The position numbers were made by a program, and so were the translations under genes. Below, piece by piece: positions 16,647-24,507 of a stretch of 64,000 nucleotides of DNA. The stretch spans positions 62,001-126,000 of the forward strand of contig NC_014363.1 of assembly GCF_000143845.1 (NCBI RefSeq). Reading direction: 5' to 3'. Below the pieces are notes generated by a model. That model was not told where the DNA came from and ran no database searches. It worked only from the letters and a program-made list of their open reading frames with translations. How positions within the stretch are numbered: the stretch's first letter is position 1; every line of letters begins with the position of its first letter. Source of the DNA: Olsenella uli DSM 7084 (lineage in GTDB: Bacteria; Actinomycetota; Coriobacteriia; Coriobacteriales; Atopobiaceae).

Positions 16647-16946
16647 ATGATAAAGATAACTGCGGTCTGTGGAGCTGGCCTCGGGAGCAGCCTTGCGTGC
16701 CAGATGGCAATCGATGCCGCCTGCAAGGCCATGGGTGTGGAAGCGAAGGTGAACCATACCGACACCACCTCGATCGGCGCCCTTGCAAGCACGACGGATG
16801 TCGTCTGCGCCGGGGCGAACTTCAAAAAGCTGATTGAGAAGAAGAGCCTTCCGTGCCCCGTCATCTACCTCGACCGCTTGGTCGACAAGAAGGAGATAAC
16901 GGCGAAGCTCACACCGGTTCTCCAGGAAATGGGAGTCCTTGAATAG
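16647..16946 (+). CDS. PTS EIIB component, ascorbate-type (second system)
   Basis: The 99-residue protein has the phosphocysteine Cys8 in the loop AVCGAGLGSSLACQM. It accepts phosphate from the EIIA just upstream and phosphorylates the sugar brought in by the EIIC just downstream. GAGAGGAGG precedes the ATG. The gene order here is EIIA-EIIB-EIIC, unlike the first system, where EIIB follows EIIC. Confidence 0.9.
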   Translation: MIKITAVCGAGLGSSLACQMAIDAACKAMGVEAKVNHTDTTSIGALASTTDVVCAGANFKKLIEKKSLPCPVIYLDRLVDKKEITAKLTPVLQEMGVLE

Positions 16947-17000
16947 GGTCCTATAGCCAACTCCAAACACGCCCAGCCTCACATGCCTTTAGGGGGAAAC

Positions 17001-18311
17001 ATGGTCGTTCTCCAATGGATCATCGACAACATTCTGACGCAGGCCGCCATCATCATCGCGCTCATCGCGTTCCTTGGCCTGGCACTCCAAAAGAAGCCGG
17101 CCGGGGAGGTGTTCTCCGGTACCTTGAAGACAATGTTCGGCTTCATGATCCTCTCTGCTGGTTCGTCCATCCTGCAGGGGTCCTTGAAGTACTTTGGGGC
17201 CTTGTTTAACTCAGCGTTTAACCTCGGCTCGTCAGGCGGTGCCGTCGTCGCGTCGATCGAGGGCATCAACGGTCAGGCCATGACCGATTTGGGACTTGGC
17301 TCCGAGATCGCCATAGTCCTCGCCGGCATCTTTGTCGTCAACATCCTGCTTGCGCGCCTCACTAAATTCAAGTATATCTTCCTGACGGGACAGGCCCTGC
17401 TCTGGGAGTCAACGCTCGCGGTCGTGTTCTCCTGGTTCCTCGGCCTCAGGGGCCTCCCCCTGATTCTTCTCGCCTCGGTCGTGGGAGGCTGCTTCGCGAC
17501 CCTCATGCCGGCTATCGCTCAGCCCGTCGTGCGCAAGATCACCGGCTCCGATGACATTGCCTTGGGTCACTTCTGCACCATCGGATACATGGTTGCGGCC
17601 GGTGTCTCCAAGCTGGTCGGTAAGGAGGAGGATTCGGCTGAGGACCTCGAGATTCCCGAGAGCCTCGACTTCTTGAACGACACGTACGTCTCTGTCTTCC
17701 TGGTAATGATCGTCTTCTACCTTGTCACGGCCATTGTCGCTGGGCCTGACAAGTCGGCTGCAGTTTGTGAGGCGCTCGACATGAGCGCCGATGTCAACTA
17801 TCTCGTCCAGGCGTTCCTGCAGTGCAGCACCTTCGTCATCGGCCTCTATGTCCTGATGATGGGCGTTCGGCAACTGCTCGATAACATCGTCCCCGCCTTC
17901 CAGGGCATCTCTCAGAGGCTCGTTCCTGGCGCCAAGCCCGCCCTCGATTGCCCCGTCCTCTTCCCATATGCCCCCAACTCCGTCATCATGGGCTTCATCT
18001 TCACTACCGTCGGTTCGCTCATCGGCATGCTCATCACTCCCGTTACGGGCTATCTCGTCATCCCCGGAGTCATGTCCAACTTCTTTGCCGGAGGCACCTC
18101 GGGCATCTTTGCCAACGCCGTCGGCGGCCGTCGCGGCTTGATCATCGGTTGCATCGTTCACGGCATCTTCATCATGATCGTCCCCGCCCTGCTTACCCCC
18201 ATGCTCGCCCAGATCGGCTTTGTCAATCTGACCTGCACCGACGTCGATACCGTCTTCACCGGCTTCCTGCTTTACGGCGTAAAGCTGCTCTTTGGTGGCT
18301 TGATCGGTTAG
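17001..18311 (+). CDS. PTS EIIC permease, ascorbate family (second system)
   Basis: The 436-residue multi-helix permease is homologous to the one at 3862. Shared segments are LIAFLGLALQKKPAGEV, the LVPGAKPALDCPVLFPYAPN motif, and FFAGGTSGIFANAVGG. The ATG at 17001 has AGGGGGAA 7 bases upstream. An in-frame ATG at 16983 would overlap that site and is less likely. It is the last gene before a strong terminator. The sugar is unknown; the aldolase and PfkB kinase in the operon suggest a hexose or hexitol. Confidence 0.9.
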   Translation: MVVLQWIIDNILTQAAIIIALIAFLGLALQKKPAGEVFSGTLKTMFGFMILSAGSSILQGSLKYFGALFNSAFNLGSSGGAVVASIEGINGQAMTDLGLGSEIAIVLAGIFVVNILLARLTKFKYIFLTGQALLWESTLAVVFSWFLGLRGLPLILLASVVGGCFATLMPAIAQPVVRKITGSDDIALGHFCTIGYMVAAGVSKLVGKEEDSAEDLEIPESLDFLNDTYVSVFLVMIVFYLVTAIVAGPDKSAAVCEALDMSADVNYLVQAFLQCSTFVIGLYVLMMGVRQLLDNIVPAFQGISQRLVPGAKPALDCPVLFPYAPNSVIMGFIFTTVGSLIGMLITPVTGYLVIPGVMSNFFAGGTSGIFANAVGGRRGLIIGCIVHGIFIMIVPALLTPMLAQIGFVNLTCTDVDTVFTGFLLYGVKLLFGGLIG

Positions 18312-18326
18312 GGCGCACTGCCCTCT

Positions 18327-18369
18327 ATGGCTGGCGCCCGCCTGGGGTTGGTGCCAGCCATCTCTTTTC
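18327..18369 (+). terminator. Rho-independent terminator of the second PTS operon
   Basis: A 12-bp stem, 18327-18338 with 18350-18361 (ATGGCTGGC/GCCAGCCAT core plus one G-T pair), is followed by CTCTTTT. It lies right after the EIIC stop. Confidence 0.85.
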
Positions 18370-18430
18370 CGATCTCCTCGTCCTATTGCCATGGTGAATA
18401 TAAAACCTCTCCATATTGGAGGATGCCGCA

Positions 18431-18820
18431 ATGTTCAGCCCATTTAAGAGGAAGGCAAGGAAAACGGCCCCAGAGAAGTCCGAGCAGGAGACGCGGACGA
18501 GCAACGAGGGTCTCATTGCCCAGGCCGAAGCCTTGCAGGAAGAGATTGATTCCGCTGACGGCGTGGAGCGATCCGATCTGCTCGACCAGCAGGGCGGCCT
18601 TTACCAGAGGGCGGGAGCGACCGACAGGGCGATCGCCTCCTTCGAGGCGAGCATCGAAACCACCAGGCGCATGGGAATGGCATACCGGGGCCTGACAACC
18701 CTATACAGCCGCAAGCGTTCGGAAGCGGCTGCCGCGGGCGACGACGCCACAATGCGGGAGTCGTTCGACAAGCTTCAGGCGCTGATGCAGAGCTCGAAGG
18801 ACATGCTTCGCGGAAAATAG
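18431..18820 (+). CDS. Unknown small helical protein (TPR-like)
   Basis: This 129-residue protein was not recognised. The first 30 residues are basic and charged (FKRKARKTAPEKSEQE). The rest is predicted helical, with one TPR-like stretch (GGLYQRAGATDRAIASFEASIETTRRMG). No signal peptide or membrane segment is seen. GGAGG at 18418-18422 fixes the ATG at 18431, 8 bases on. It follows the PTS terminator and is 30 bases from a P-loop kinase gene, so the two probably form an operon. Confidence 0.75.
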   Translation: MFSPFKRKARKTAPEKSEQETRTSNEGLIAQAEALQEEIDSADGVERSDLLDQQGGLYQRAGATDRAIASFEASIETTRRMGMAYRGLTTLYSRKRSEAAAAGDDATMRESFDKLQALMQSSKDMLRGK

Positions 18821-18850
18821 GGCAAAGGCAGGGAGGTGAAGGTCGTAAAC

Positions 18851-19477
18851 ATGGGGAAGACGCTCGTTCTTCTTGCCGGCTATCCCGCGACAGGCAAGTC
18901 CACTTTCTGTGCCCACCTGCTCAAGCGTCATCCGGGGATTCCGGTCGTCGCCCCGGACGACGTCAAGGAAGAGCTGTGGGACGAGGTGGGTTTCGACACC
19001 GCAGCGGAGAAGGACCGCCTCGAACTTCGTGTATGGGAAATCTATTACGCACGCATGGAGCAGCATATGAGACTGGGCGGGCCAATCGTGACGGACTATC
19101 CGTTCAGCGGCAAGCAAAGGCCCACACTCTCCTCATTGGTTGAGAGGTACGGCTATCATGCCATCACCGTGCGCTTTGTGGGGGATATCGATAGGATCTA
19201 CGAGAGGTCCCTCAAGCGCGACCTATCCCAGGCGAGACACCTGGGGCATTTGATGAGTCACTATCACAAAGGCGACTACCTGGCCGATCGCACAAAAGCT
19301 GACGCGCTGGTAACGCCTCGGACTCTGCGCGATCGCTGCATTGGCAAGGGGTACGGGCTCTTTCAAATGGGGGATCTCATCGAGGTGGATGCGACGGACA
19401 TCTCCGCAATCGACGACCAGAAGGTCATAGACGAGATAGAGAGGCTTGCGGATGCGGACGCCTGCCGCAAAGCCTGA
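18851..19477 (+). CDS. P-loop kinase, AAA_33/zeta-toxin-like fold
   Basis: The 208-residue protein begins with a Walker A motif, LLAGYPATGKSTF. A DD pair (VVAPDDVKEELWDE) follows where kinases of this group bind substrate, then Arg-rich segments (DRIYERSLKRDL) typical of the lid. Related proteins are small-molecule or sugar kinases, and zeta toxins share the fold. No antitoxin-like partner is obvious: the upstream gene at 18431 is helical but unlike known epsilon antitoxins. The ATG at 18851 lies 13 bases after GGGAGG; a GTG at 18836 overlaps that site. The substrate is unknown. Confidence 0.7.
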   Translation: MGKTLVLLAGYPATGKSTFCAHLLKRHPGIPVVAPDDVKEELWDEVGFDTAAEKDRLELRVWEIYYARMEQHMRLGGPIVTDYPFSGKQRPTLSSLVERYGYHAITVRFVGDIDRIYERSLKRDLSQARHLGHLMSHYHKGDYLADRTKADALVTPRTLRDRCIGKGYGLFQMGDLIEVDATDISAIDDQKVIDEIERLADADACRKA

Positions 19478-19560
19478 AAAATGCTTGCACGAGTGTGGCA
19501 CAAACCTCTCCTGACGAGTATCGTTGTCCTATCAAAATTTGTCAGAGGGGAGCTCGTTGC

Positions 19561-20541
19561 ATGGGCAGATGGTTCACCGCCGCCGACATCCGGGAGGCGC
19601 GCGAGAGGATACGTGGCCATGTGCGCGTGACACCCCTCGAGGAGTCCATCTACCTCAATGACGACGAACACCACTACTACTTCAAGCTCGAGAGCCAACA
19701 ACGTGGCAAGAGCTTCAAGATACGTGGCGCGCTGAACACCATGGCCCAGCTGACGCCAGCGGATTGCGAGTTCGGCGTGGGAACCATCTCCACCGGCAAT
19801 CACGGCGTGGCCGTCTCGATGGCAGCGCATGAACTGGGCATTGACGAGTGCATCGTAGTGGTGCCCTTGGGCACGCCGCGCGCCAAGACCGATCGTATAC
19901 GCTACTTCGGCGCACGCACCATGAGCTTGGGCAAGGACTACGATGAGGCCCTCACCCTGGGAATCAACTACATCGACCGCACGGGCATGTTCTACGTCGA
20001 TCCCTTCGAGCACGATGCACGCGTGTACTGCGGCCAGGGAACCATCGGTCTGGAGATCCTGGAGCAGAACCCCGACATCGACACCATCGTGGCGCCCATA
20101 GGAGGGGGCGGGCTTGTCTCGGGCATCGCCGTCGCGGCCAAGTCGATCAAGCCCGACGTCCGCATCGTTGGCGTGCAGACTGCGGCGTGCCCCGCGATGG
20201 TCGATTCCCTGCATGACGGCATCTGCTACAACCGCTATCCCACCGAGGGAGATACGGTATGCGAGGCCATTGTGGGCGGCATAGGACAGATTGCCTTTGA
20301 GACCCTCCCTGGGCTGATCGACGACATCGTGGTAGTGAGCGAGAAGAGCATCCGCGCGGCGTTCAAGTTCATGATCGAACGCGAGCAGTGCTCCGTCGAG
20401 GCAGGATCCGCCATGGTCGTCGCTGCCGCGCGCGAGTTCCCCGAGCGCGTTGGTGGCCAGGACGTCGCCCTCGTCATCAGTGGCGGCAACCTGGACGTCG
20501 GCATCCTGTCCTCGGTCCTCGAGGAGGACTTCGAGGCATAG
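19561..20541 (+). CDS. Threonine/serine dehydratase (PLP-dependent)
   Basis: The 326-residue fold-type II PLP enzyme deaminates threonine to 2-oxobutyrate (or serine to pyruvate). The PLP lysine is Lys53 in GKSFKIRGALN. The PLP-phosphate loop is GGGGLVSG, and SGGNLD is near the end. There is no C-terminal ACT regulatory domain, so it looks like the catabolic, shorter type (TdcB-like) rather than full-length biosynthetic IlvA. GAGGGGAG precedes the ATG at 19561. It converges on the methyltransferase gene. Confidence 0.88.
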   Translation: MGRWFTAADIREARERIRGHVRVTPLEESIYLNDDEHHYYFKLESQQRGKSFKIRGALNTMAQLTPADCEFGVGTISTGNHGVAVSMAAHELGIDECIVVVPLGTPRAKTDRIRYFGARTMSLGKDYDEALTLGINYIDRTGMFYVDPFEHDARVYCGQGTIGLEILEQNPDIDTIVAPIGGGGLVSGIAVAAKSIKPDVRIVGVQTAACPAMVDSLHDGICYNRYPTEGDTVCEAIVGGIGQIAFETLPGLIDDIVVVSEKSIRAAFKFMIEREQCSVEAGSAMVVAAAREFPERVGGQDVALVISGGNLDVGILSSVLEEDFEA

Positions 20542-20558
20542 GGCCTACGCCGCCGGGC

Positions 20559-21860
20559 CTACACCACCTGGAAGATGAAGAAGTCCAGGTAGTGCGTCTC
20601 GGGTACACCCCAGAGGATGGGGTGGTCGGGGGCTTGCTGCAGCTCCTGCACCTGCTTGAGCTGGACGTTTGCGCTGTGGGCGGCCTCTGCGACGGCCCTG
20701 GCCAGAAGGTCGCGCGTCATGAAGTGACTGCAGCTGCAGGTTGCCAGGTAGCCACCACGGGGGAGCAGGCGCATGGCGGCTTGGTTGATCTCAAGGTAGC
20801 CCTTGGCGGCATGGCGCACCGTGCTGCGGCTCTTTGTGAACGCCGGAGGATCAAGGACGATGAGGTCGAATGGTCCGCCCTCGGCGGAGAGCAGGCGCTT
20901 GTCCCTTATGAGCCGCGGCAGGTACTCAAGGACGTCCGCGCAGGTGAAGCTCATGCGCTCGCCTAGTCCGTTGAGGCGGGAGTTCGTCGCGGCCAGGTCC
21001 AGCGCGGCCTCGCTCACGTCCACGCAGCGGACGCCCGCGGCCCCGCCCGCCGCGGCGTTGAGCCCGAAGGCCCCCACATGGCAGAAGCAGTCCAGCACCC
21101 GTCGTCCAGCTGCGATGCCGCGCACGGCCCGACGGTTGTATTTCTGATCCAGGAAGAAGCCCGTCTTCTGGCTGTTCTCTATGTCCAGGTCGAAGGCCAT
21201 GCCGTTCTCGTGCGCCCTGATGCGGGTCGAGTCTGGCGTGGGAAGCGCGACCATGCTGCCAGAGAGGTCGTACCAGCCCTTCTCCAGCCCCAGGCCATCC
21301 TTCGCCCGTACGGGCGAATCGTTGCGCTCATAGATGCCGCGCACCTCTTGTCCGTCCGCGAGAAGCGTCTGGACGAGAAGCGGATAGATGGTCGGCTTCA
21401 GGCGCTCCATGCCGACGGTGCCCACCTGGGCCACGAGCACGTCCTCGTAACGGTCGACGATCAGGCCAGGGAAGCCGTCCGCCTCCGAGAAGATCATGCG
21501 GCAGCAGTTGGTGTCCGGCTCGCATCCTGGCAGGGAGCGCCCGCCCATGGTCGTCTTGCGCAGTCCCCATGCCCACTGTGCCCTGCGTGCCCAGAATGCC
21601 TGGTCCAGACGGTCGTTGGCATTATGGCTGACGATGCGTGCGCGGATCTTGGACCCAAGGGAGAGGAGTCCCGCCCCCTGCCAGGTTCCGTTCTCCTCGA
21701 AGACGTCCACCACGTCGCCGTTGGCCGCCGTCCTGCCGTCGGTGCCGGACGGCTCCATGCGGATGACCTCGCCCGCAAACACCCAGGGATGCCCCGTCCT
21801 GAGCGAGCGAGCAGCCTTCTTCGTGACGATCATCCGGGGGTATGGGCGGGTCTGCCTCAT
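20559..21860 (-). CDS. Class I rRNA large-subunit methyltransferase (RlmI-like)
   Basis: The 433-residue protein resembles RlmI, which makes 5-methylcytosine in 23S rRNA with S-adenosylmethionine. An N-terminal PUA domain (RSLRTGHPWVFAGEV) is followed by the EEHEE linker and the Rossmann methyltransferase. Motifs visible are FFLDQKYNRRAVR, VLDCFCHVGAFGLNAA for SAM binding, VDVSEAALDLA, and the catalytic LDPPAFTKS. The ATG at 21860 has AAGGAG 8 bases upstream. In-frame codons further upstream would give an Arg/Ser-rich extension and are rejected. It converges with the dehydratase gene. Confidence 0.88.
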   Translation of the reverse strand: MRQTRPYPRMIVTKKAARSLRTGHPWVFAGEVIRMEPSGTDGRTAANGDVVDVFEENGTWQGAGLLSLGSKIRARIVSHNANDRLDQAFWARRAQWAWGLRKTTMGGRSLPGCEPDTNCCRMIFSEADGFPGLIVDRYEDVLVAQVGTVGMERLKPTIYPLLVQTLLADGQEVRGIYERNDSPVRAKDGLGLEKGWYDLSGSMVALPTPDSTRIRAHENGMAFDLDIENSQKTGFFLDQKYNRRAVRGIAAGRRVLDCFCHVGAFGLNAAAGGAAGVRCVDVSEAALDLAATNSRLNGLGERMSFTCADVLEYLPRLIRDKRLLSAEGGPFDLIVLDPPAFTKSRSTVRHAAKGYLEINQAAMRLLPRGGYLATCSCSHFMTRDLLARAVAEAAHSANVQLKQVQELQQAPDHPILWGVPETHYLDFFIFQVV

Positions 21861-22111
21861 GGCTTTGCTCCTTGTCGCGGGCGACGTGCGTTTCTCCTGT
21901 GCGTACTTCTCTTCCCAACAGTCTAGTTGCGCCGAGATGGATGTCGAATCGCGGCCCTTCGGATAGCGAGCGTGTTCAGTCGACGTTAAGCGCTTGTTTC
22001 CCCTGGTGCGATCTGATTGCGGGCCCCCATGGCAAGGCCGTAGTATGTCCGAACTTCGCGCCGGGGCAGGAGAGGCCTGCCGGTGCCCTGATTGCAAGGG
22101 AGGTATGACAC

Positions 22112-23974
22112 ATGAATGGTCTGGCTGTTATCGTCGTCGCTGCGGTGGTCCTGGTGATTGGCTACATTGGGTACGGCCGTTGGCTAGCGAAGTCCTGGGG
22201 AGTCGACTCCGGCGCACTCACTCCTGCCACGCGCATGGAGGACGGCCAGAGCTTCGTGCCTGCCTCGCGCTTCACGGTCTTCGCCCACCAGTTCTCGTCG
22301 ATCTGTGGGGCGGGTCCCGTCACCGGAACCATCGTCGCGATGATGTTTGGCTGGCTGCCCGTGCTCCTGTGGGTCCTCGTCGGCGGCATCTTTTTCGGGG
22401 CCGTCCATGACTTCGGGGCCCTGTATGCCTCGGTCAAGAACAACGGCAAGTCGCTCGCCCAGTTGATCGAGAAGTACATCGGTAGGACAGGCCGTCGCCT
22501 GTTCCTCCTGTTCAGCTGGCTCTTTTGCGCCATCGTCATCGCCGCGTTCACATCTATGGTTGCGGGTACCTTCAAGATGACCGTCACGGACGCCGGTGTC
22601 GATTTCGCCAAGTCCTATGCGGCCGGCGCGGCGGGGACCATCTCGGTGTTGTTCACCTTTGTCGCAATTGCGTTTGGCTATGCGTGCCGACGCTTCCGGC
22701 TCGATGGCCGGAGGGAGTTCGTCCTGGCTGTCCTCCTGATCGCTGCGATGTTCCTTGTCGGCATGCGCTTTCCCATCTACCTCGACACCAACGGCTGGGT
22801 TGCCGTGGTCATGGTCTACCTGGTCTTTGCGTCTGCCATGCCCATCCAGACCCTCAAGCAGCCGCGTGACTACCTGACCACCATCATGATGGTCGCCATG
22901 ATCGCCTGCGCCGTCGCAGGCGTCTTCGTCCTCGCCATCCACGGCCAGGCGACGATGGCCGCCCCCATGGTCGCCTCCGCCGACGCCATGGGCGCCCTGG
23001 CTGCCAAGGGCAGCTACCTGTTCCCGGTGCTGTTCGTCTCCGTCGCCTGCGGTGCGCTCTCGGGCTTCCATAGCCTGGTCTCCTCCGGCACCTCCTCCAA
23101 GCAGGTCTCCAACGAGAGCGACATGCTCCCCGTCGGCTACGGGGCCATGGTCCTCGAGTGTCTCGTCGCCGTCATCGCGATCGTCACGGCAGCCATCATG
23201 TATGGGGATATGAACACTGCTGGCACCGGTGCTCTCAACAACGGCGTCGCCAGCACCCCGTTCCAGATCTTTGCGGCCGGTCTGGCCAAGGGCATGACCA
23301 CCATCGGCCTGGATTCAACGTTTGCGACCGTCTTCATGACCATGAACGTCTCCGCCCTCGCCCTGACCTCCCTCGACGCCGTCGCCCGCATCGGTCGCTC
23401 GTCGTTCCAGGAGTTCTTCTTCAAGACGAACGATGCCCGCCAGCTGGGGGAGCAGCGCGGTGCCCTGAGGGTCGTCACCAACGTGTGGTTTGCGACCATC
23501 GTCACCCTTGCTCTGGGCCTGTCGCTCACCTTTGGCGGCTACCTCAACATCTGGCCGCTCTTTGGCGCGTCCAACCAGCTTCTGGGCGGCATGACCATGA
23601 TCACGCTCGCGGTCTTCTGCAAGGCGACCGGCCGCAAGGGCTGGATGCTCTACGCCCCCGTCGCCTTCCTGCTGGCCTGCACGTTCACCTCGCTTGCGAT
23701 GAGCGCCTACGGCTGCGCCTGCGCGCTGGCCGCAGGCATGACCCCCGACGTCGTGGCCACCAAGGGGCTCCAGCTGATCCTTGCGGTCCTGCTGATGGTC
23801 CTGGGCGCGATCGTTGCCTACAACTGCCTGCGGGAGCTCTTCTCCACCAAGGTCGGGTCCAAGCCCGACGAGGAGCCCGAGTGGACCGAGCTGGGTCGCC
23901 AGCGCGTCGCCGAGGCCACGTCCGCTGTGGTTCTGAAGACCCCAGCCGGTGAGGGGGCTTCCGCCCGCGCGTAG
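22112..23974 (+). CDS. cstA: Carbon starvation protein CstA family transporter
   Basis: This 620-residue membrane protein has about 16 hydrophobic segments. CstA signatures are clear: TPATRMEDGQSFVPASRFTV, then HQFSSICGAGPVTGTIVAMM, and SGFHSLVSSGTSSKQV. CstA-type proteins import peptides or pyruvate. The small partner subunit often seen in other groups is absent next to it. GGGAGG lies 8 bases before the ATG. A strong terminator follows. The C-terminus ends in a charged cytoplasmic tail (KPDEEPEWTELGRQRV). Confidence 0.93.
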   Translation: MNGLAVIVVAAVVLVIGYIGYGRWLAKSWGVDSGALTPATRMEDGQSFVPASRFTVFAHQFSSICGAGPVTGTIVAMMFGWLPVLLWVLVGGIFFGAVHDFGALYASVKNNGKSLAQLIEKYIGRTGRRLFLLFSWLFCAIVIAAFTSMVAGTFKMTVTDAGVDFAKSYAAGAAGTISVLFTFVAIAFGYACRRFRLDGRREFVLAVLLIAAMFLVGMRFPIYLDTNGWVAVVMVYLVFASAMPIQTLKQPRDYLTTIMMVAMIACAVAGVFVLAIHGQATMAAPMVASADAMGALAAKGSYLFPVLFVSVACGALSGFHSLVSSGTSSKQVSNESDMLPVGYGAMVLECLVAVIAIVTAAIMYGDMNTAGTGALNNGVASTPFQIFAAGLAKGMTTIGLDSTFATVFMTMNVSALALTSLDAVARIGRSSFQEFFFKTNDARQLGEQRGALRVVTNVWFATIVTLALGLSLTFGGYLNIWPLFGASNQLLGGMTMITLAVFCKATGRKGWMLYAPVAFLLACTFTSLAMSAYGCACALAAGMTPDVVATKGLQLILAVLLMVLGAIVAYNCLRELFSTKVGSKPDEEPEWTELGRQRVAEATSAVVLKTPAGEGASARA

Positions 23975-24082
23975 CGCTGTGCGGCCGACGATATTGCGCC
24001 CCGCTCTTGCCAGCATGTCCGCCGGACCACGTGAGGGGTGCCGTTCGAATGGTCGTGCTGCAAGAGCGTGGGATTAGGCTCT

Positions 24083-24115
24083 GGCAGGTCACAAGGTCGG
24101 TGACCTGCCTTTTCC
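24083..24115 (+). terminator. Rho-independent terminator after cstA
   Basis: A perfect 10-bp stem GGCAGGTCAC (24083-24092) / GTGACCTGCC (24100-24109) with a 7-base loop is followed by TTTTCC. Confidence 0.85.
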
Positions 24116-24216
24116 TATGACGGAGCCGTCTGTGGGTCTACTGTGGGGCTACTGGAAAGGGACTCTGGGGAGACAGGGTCTGGCTCCCCGATCCGAGCGG
24201 CAGTCTGCGCAGGAGA

Positions 24217-24328
24217 AAAGTAGCAAAAGTCCCTCAGGGACCTTTGCTACTTTCGTACGTTTATGCTGGCAGATATACCCAAATCGTCGAAAGTAACAAA
24301 GGTGCCAGAAGGGCTTTTGTTACTTTCG
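24217..24328. repeat. Paired-hairpin repeat element, copy 1
   Basis: Hairpin one (24217-24253) pairs AAAGTAGCAAA with TTTGCTACTTT around GTCCC-tca-GGGAC. After 34 bases, hairpin two (24288-24328) pairs CGAAAGTAACAAA with TTTGTTACTTTCG, a perfect 13-bp stem. The same two-hairpin layout with a 35-base spacer occurs at 28954-29064. This copy lies between the convergent cstA and helicase genes. No protein product is proposed. Confidence 0.85.
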
Positions 24329-24507
24329 GCCTCTGTGACAGCGGCTGCCGTGCGCCTTGCCGTGCGCCTTGCCCCGACCGACCACTGGACCTGCGCACAT
24401 GCCACGCTCGAAGGCCCGCCGCGACGGCAAGCGTATTGCAATGGCGGGCGCGGCGTACCCGCCAACCTGCCAGCTCGCCCGCCTACCCTCGCTCTCGCCG
24501 CTAGTAG

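Noticed and set aside
18851-19477. Calling the P-loop kinase a zeta toxin
   Set aside because: The fold is similar, but the upstream protein does not look like an epsilon antitoxin. Many metabolic kinases share the same motifs.
20559-22097. Longer start for the RlmI-like methyltransferase (about 79 extra codons)
   Set aside because: The extension is Arg/Ser-rich and unlike the family. AAGGAG stands correctly before the ATG at 21860.
24217-24328. Paired hairpins read as a CRISPR array
   Set aside because: There are only two hairpins per locus, with different sequences and no series of equal spacers. No cas genes lie in the window.
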